Assembly: GCA_023136785.1 (NCBI GenBank)
Contig: JAGLQP010000126.1
Coordinates: 1-6,119, forward strand
DNA: 6,119 nucleotides
Direction of reading: 5' to 3'
DNA from: Spirochaetales bacterium
Lineage (GTDB): Bacteria; Spirochaetota; Spirochaetia; SZUA-6; DRHE01
Positions 4,663 to 6,119 of this stretch are shown here, piece by piece. The notes under the pieces are model-generated. The model worked only from the letters and a program-made list of their open reading frames with translations, had not been told where the DNA came from and searched no databases. The number at the start of each line of letters is the position of its first letter. Position 1 is the first letter of the stretch. Made by a program: the position numbers and the translations under genes.

Positions 4663-5650
4663 GCAAAGAAACCACCAGGGTGAGGAAGATCAAGCGGGAG
4701 ACCGGCGGAGAGGCTCTGAAAATGGTATACCCCAGTGCGCCGGTCTCGCAGGAAGCGATGCAGTCGCCGCAGAGGGTGCAGGTATATCCGGGGCGCCTCT
4801 TCGTAATTCTTTGGGCGGATAGTGCGTTGTAGCGGCAGCTGGCCGTGCAGAGGCCGCAGTCGGTGCAGGAGGGGCCTATACGGATACGGAAGGGCGACAC
4901 CTTGCCCAGTAGATTGCTGGCCACCCCCAGCGGGCAGATCGCTGTACAATGCACCATTACCCCTCTGCGGGTGGACAGCCCGGCCATAACTGCCAATCCG
5001 AGTACACCGAAGCCTACCGCTATAATCACGGCGCTCGATCCACTGACTCCGAAAAACCGTAGCAAAACGGCGGTGACCGGGGTGGCCGCAAAAATGGTGA
5101 ATCGCAACCAAGTCCATCCGGAAGAGAGGCTGCCGCCTCTCCGACGTGCGATTGACGCCAGGCCGTCCCAGGCGCCTATGTAGCAGAGGTGGCTGCACCA
5201 GGCCGGACCTACCAGGACGATGGTGGAGACGAAGAGAATGGGCATAAAAAAGCGTTCACCCCGGAAGATGGGTCCGGCGATGACCACGGCGGGGACAGGG
5301 ACGTGGAGGCGGCCGGTCATCAATAGTTTTTCAAAGCCGGCGACGCCGAGGATGAACTGGGTGAAGAAAACGATAGAAAAAAACAGCCAGATTCTCAGAC
5401 GAATCCCGGCCGTGTCCCGTCGATCCGCTATTTTGGTGATGAGAAACACCCCGTAGATCGCCAGCAGGAGTATCTGAATCCAGCCCGATAACGGGAGGAA
5501 GCGGTCGGCGAGCAGGATTGGAAACGGTGCCTTCCATCGCGCCAGGCTGAGGATGCCCGTGGTTAACAGAAATGTCGCCAAAGCAGCGGCCCATTTGGAT
5601 TGGGCGACCCGGGCGGGATGAACCGCGGCAGAACTCCCTCTACCGCTCAC
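4631..5650 (-). CDS. NapH-like membrane polyferredoxin (4Fe-4S)
   Basis: A 339-residue integral membrane iron-sulfur protein of the broad NapH/NosR/CcoG group, which passes electrons between the quinone pool or cytoplasmic donors and extracytoplasmic redox enzymes. About seven hydrophobic segments are seen: near 20-37, 55-72, 87-105, 117-128 (partial), 134-150, 182-200, 206-225 and 318-337. Two Cys-pair motifs flank the membrane part: WCSHLCYIGAWDG (Cys152, Cys156) and HCTAICPLG (Cys235, Cys239). Two classic 4Fe-4S motifs follow: CTDCGLCTASC (262-272) and CTLCGDCIASC (291-301), each C-x2-C-x2-C-x3-C. The last hydrophobic helix after the ferredoxin domain is a distinctive ending. The first pair is followed by Tyr rather than the Pro usual in NapH. 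The GTG start shares the four bases GTGA with the stop of the upstream cytochrome gene, which indicates translational coupling. It is not NapH itself, because no periplasmic nitrate reductase genes are visible. Confidence 0.87.
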   Translation of the reverse strand: MSGRGSSAAVHPARVAQSKWAAALATFLLTTGILSLARWKAPFPILLADRFLPLSGWIQILLLAIYGVFLITKIADRRDTAGIRLRIWLFFSIVFFTQFILGVAGFEKLLMTGRLHVPVPAVVIAGPIFRGERFFMPILFVSTIVLVGPAWCSHLCYIGAWDGLASIARRRGGSLSSGWTWLRFTIFAATPVTAVLLRFFGVSGSSAVIIAVGFGVLGLAVMAGLSTRRGVMVHCTAICPLGVASNLLGKVSPFRIRIGPSCTDCGLCTASCRYNALSAQRITKRRPGYTCTLCGDCIASCETGALGYTIFRASPPVSRLIFLTLVVSLHAVFLGVARI

Positions 5651-6119
5651 TTGCTCTCAAGGGATTGGAGTTTTTCCCGCATCTCCAAATCACTCTGCAT
5701 GGAACCCAGGTTGATCATGATCGTGTCTACAGCCCCGTTCCAATGCGACCAGTCGGGTCCCATCATCGCGGCTCCCATACGCCAGCGTCGGCCGGAATGG
5801 TGCCAGATCAGATAGTGATAGATTTCCGGAAGCTCGTCGATTGGGTTGTCTTTGCTCGCCAGTCCCTTGGCATATGCATCCTGGAGCAGTTGATCCACAT
5901 AGTCCCAGAGAAGGTTATAGTCGTTTACCACTTTGTCGAACTCTTCGAAATACCCTTCCACCCAACTCGAGGAGTGACATTGCAGGCAGACGGTTTTCAT
6001 TTTTACGCGCCCCGCCTCAGCGCTTTTTTGATCCGATACCCGCTGCAGCACCAAGTCCTCTACCTCTTCTGCGTTCTTCCACTGCGGAACGGATCTCTTC
6101 GGCTGCAGCTCCCAGTACA
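5647..6119 (-). CDS. Multiheme cytochrome c, HAO-like, C-terminal part (5' end off the window)
   Basis: The reading frame is open from the right edge to the TGA at 5649-5647, giving 156 residues. It holds one heme-binding motif, CLQCH (44-48 of the fragment). A long helical tail follows: a W/Y/F-rich stretch (WVEGYFEEFDKVVNDYNLLW), LQDAYAKGL, and then HYLIWHHSGRRWRMGAAMMG followed by PDWSHWNGAVD (101-131). This tail resembles the end of octaheme hydroxylamine-oxidoreductase-like cytochromes (HAO or octaheme nitrite reductase group), where the last CxxCH is followed by three long helices and an 'H.GRR.R.GA.MMGPD...W.G' segment. Such enzymes act outside the cytoplasm on hydroxylamine, nitrite or related compounds. 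Neither substrate nor heme number can be read from this end. The first Met/TTG-type codons inside the fragment are not the real start, because the frame continues upstream. The 4-base overlap with the polyferredoxin gene makes a common transcript very likely. Confidence 0.75.
   Translation of the reverse strand, partial: YWELQPKRSVPQWKNAEEVEDLVLQRVSDQKSAEAGRVKMKTVCLQCHSSSWVEGYFEEFDKVVNDYNLLWDYVDQLLQDAYAKGLASKDNPIDELPEIYHYLIWHHSGRRWRMGAAMMGPDWSHWNGAVDTIMINLGSMQSDLEMREKLQSLESK

Noticed and set aside
4623..5198. A 191-codon minus-strand frame overlapping the polyferredoxin gene
   Set aside because: It is out of frame with the two 4Fe-4S motifs and Cys pairs that mark the real gene; its Arg/His/Pro-rich product matches nothing I recognise.
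6052..6054. TTG 6054 as the real start of the cytochrome gene
   Set aside because: The frame is open to the window edge with sensible sequence (YWELQPKRSVPQW...), and a protein with one heme motif and no signal peptide would make no sense as a complete cytochrome c.

Overview
The window most resembles chromosomal DNA of a free-living, moderately GC-rich, probably anaerobic bacterium. A spirochaete (Spirochaetia) is my best guess. The hints are the secreted FecR-like protein, the one-polypeptide combination of a receiver-like domain, an anti-sigma-type ATPase and a cyclic-nucleotide-binding domain, and the ARH3-type hydrolase. This is an inference; there is no rRNA or other marker here. I see no tRNA, rRNA, CRISPR array, insertion sequence, integrase or phage gene.

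Layout, left to right. (1) 1-360, minus: the N-terminal 120 residues of a secreted FecR-domain protein that runs off the left edge. (2) 361-565: a 205-base divergent control region with a 17-base imperfect direct repeat whose copies are 31 bp apart, a perfect 10-bp palindrome and tandem ACTAT/ACTAG pentamers. (3) 566-1843 and 1850-2869, plus: a two-gene unit with a 6-base gap, encoding a pseudo-receiver/HATPase/cNMP-binding regulator and a fructosamine-kinase-like phosphotransferase. (4) 2884-3810, minus, convergent with the previous unit: an ARH3-type ADP-ribosylglycohydrolase whose probable start codon abuts a perfect 7-bp hairpin. (5) 3811-3926: a second divergent intergenic region. (6) 3927-4172, plus: a small DUF4342 protein with a strong Shine-Dalgarno. 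(7) 4144-6119, minus: a tightly packed, overlapping operon read right to left. It contains the C-terminal end of a multiheme cytochrome c resembling octaheme hydroxylamine oxidoreductases (5' end off the right edge), a NapH-like membrane polyferredoxin, and a small YfiM/DUF2279-like membrane protein.

How the genes may work together. The right-hand operon looks like an electron-transfer module: the membrane iron-sulfur protein would exchange electrons between quinones or the cytoplasm and an extracytoplasmic multiheme enzyme, possibly acting on a nitrogen compound. The left and middle genes look like signalling and damage-control functions: a cyclic-nucleotide-gated anti-sigma-like switch, a possible deglycating kinase, and a hydrolase that removes ADP-ribose. 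Nothing in the sequence links these genes to each other beyond position. The item I would check first is the HAO-like/NapH-like/YfiM-like operon, followed by the pseudo-receiver/HATPase/cNMP fusion and its repeat-rich promoter.
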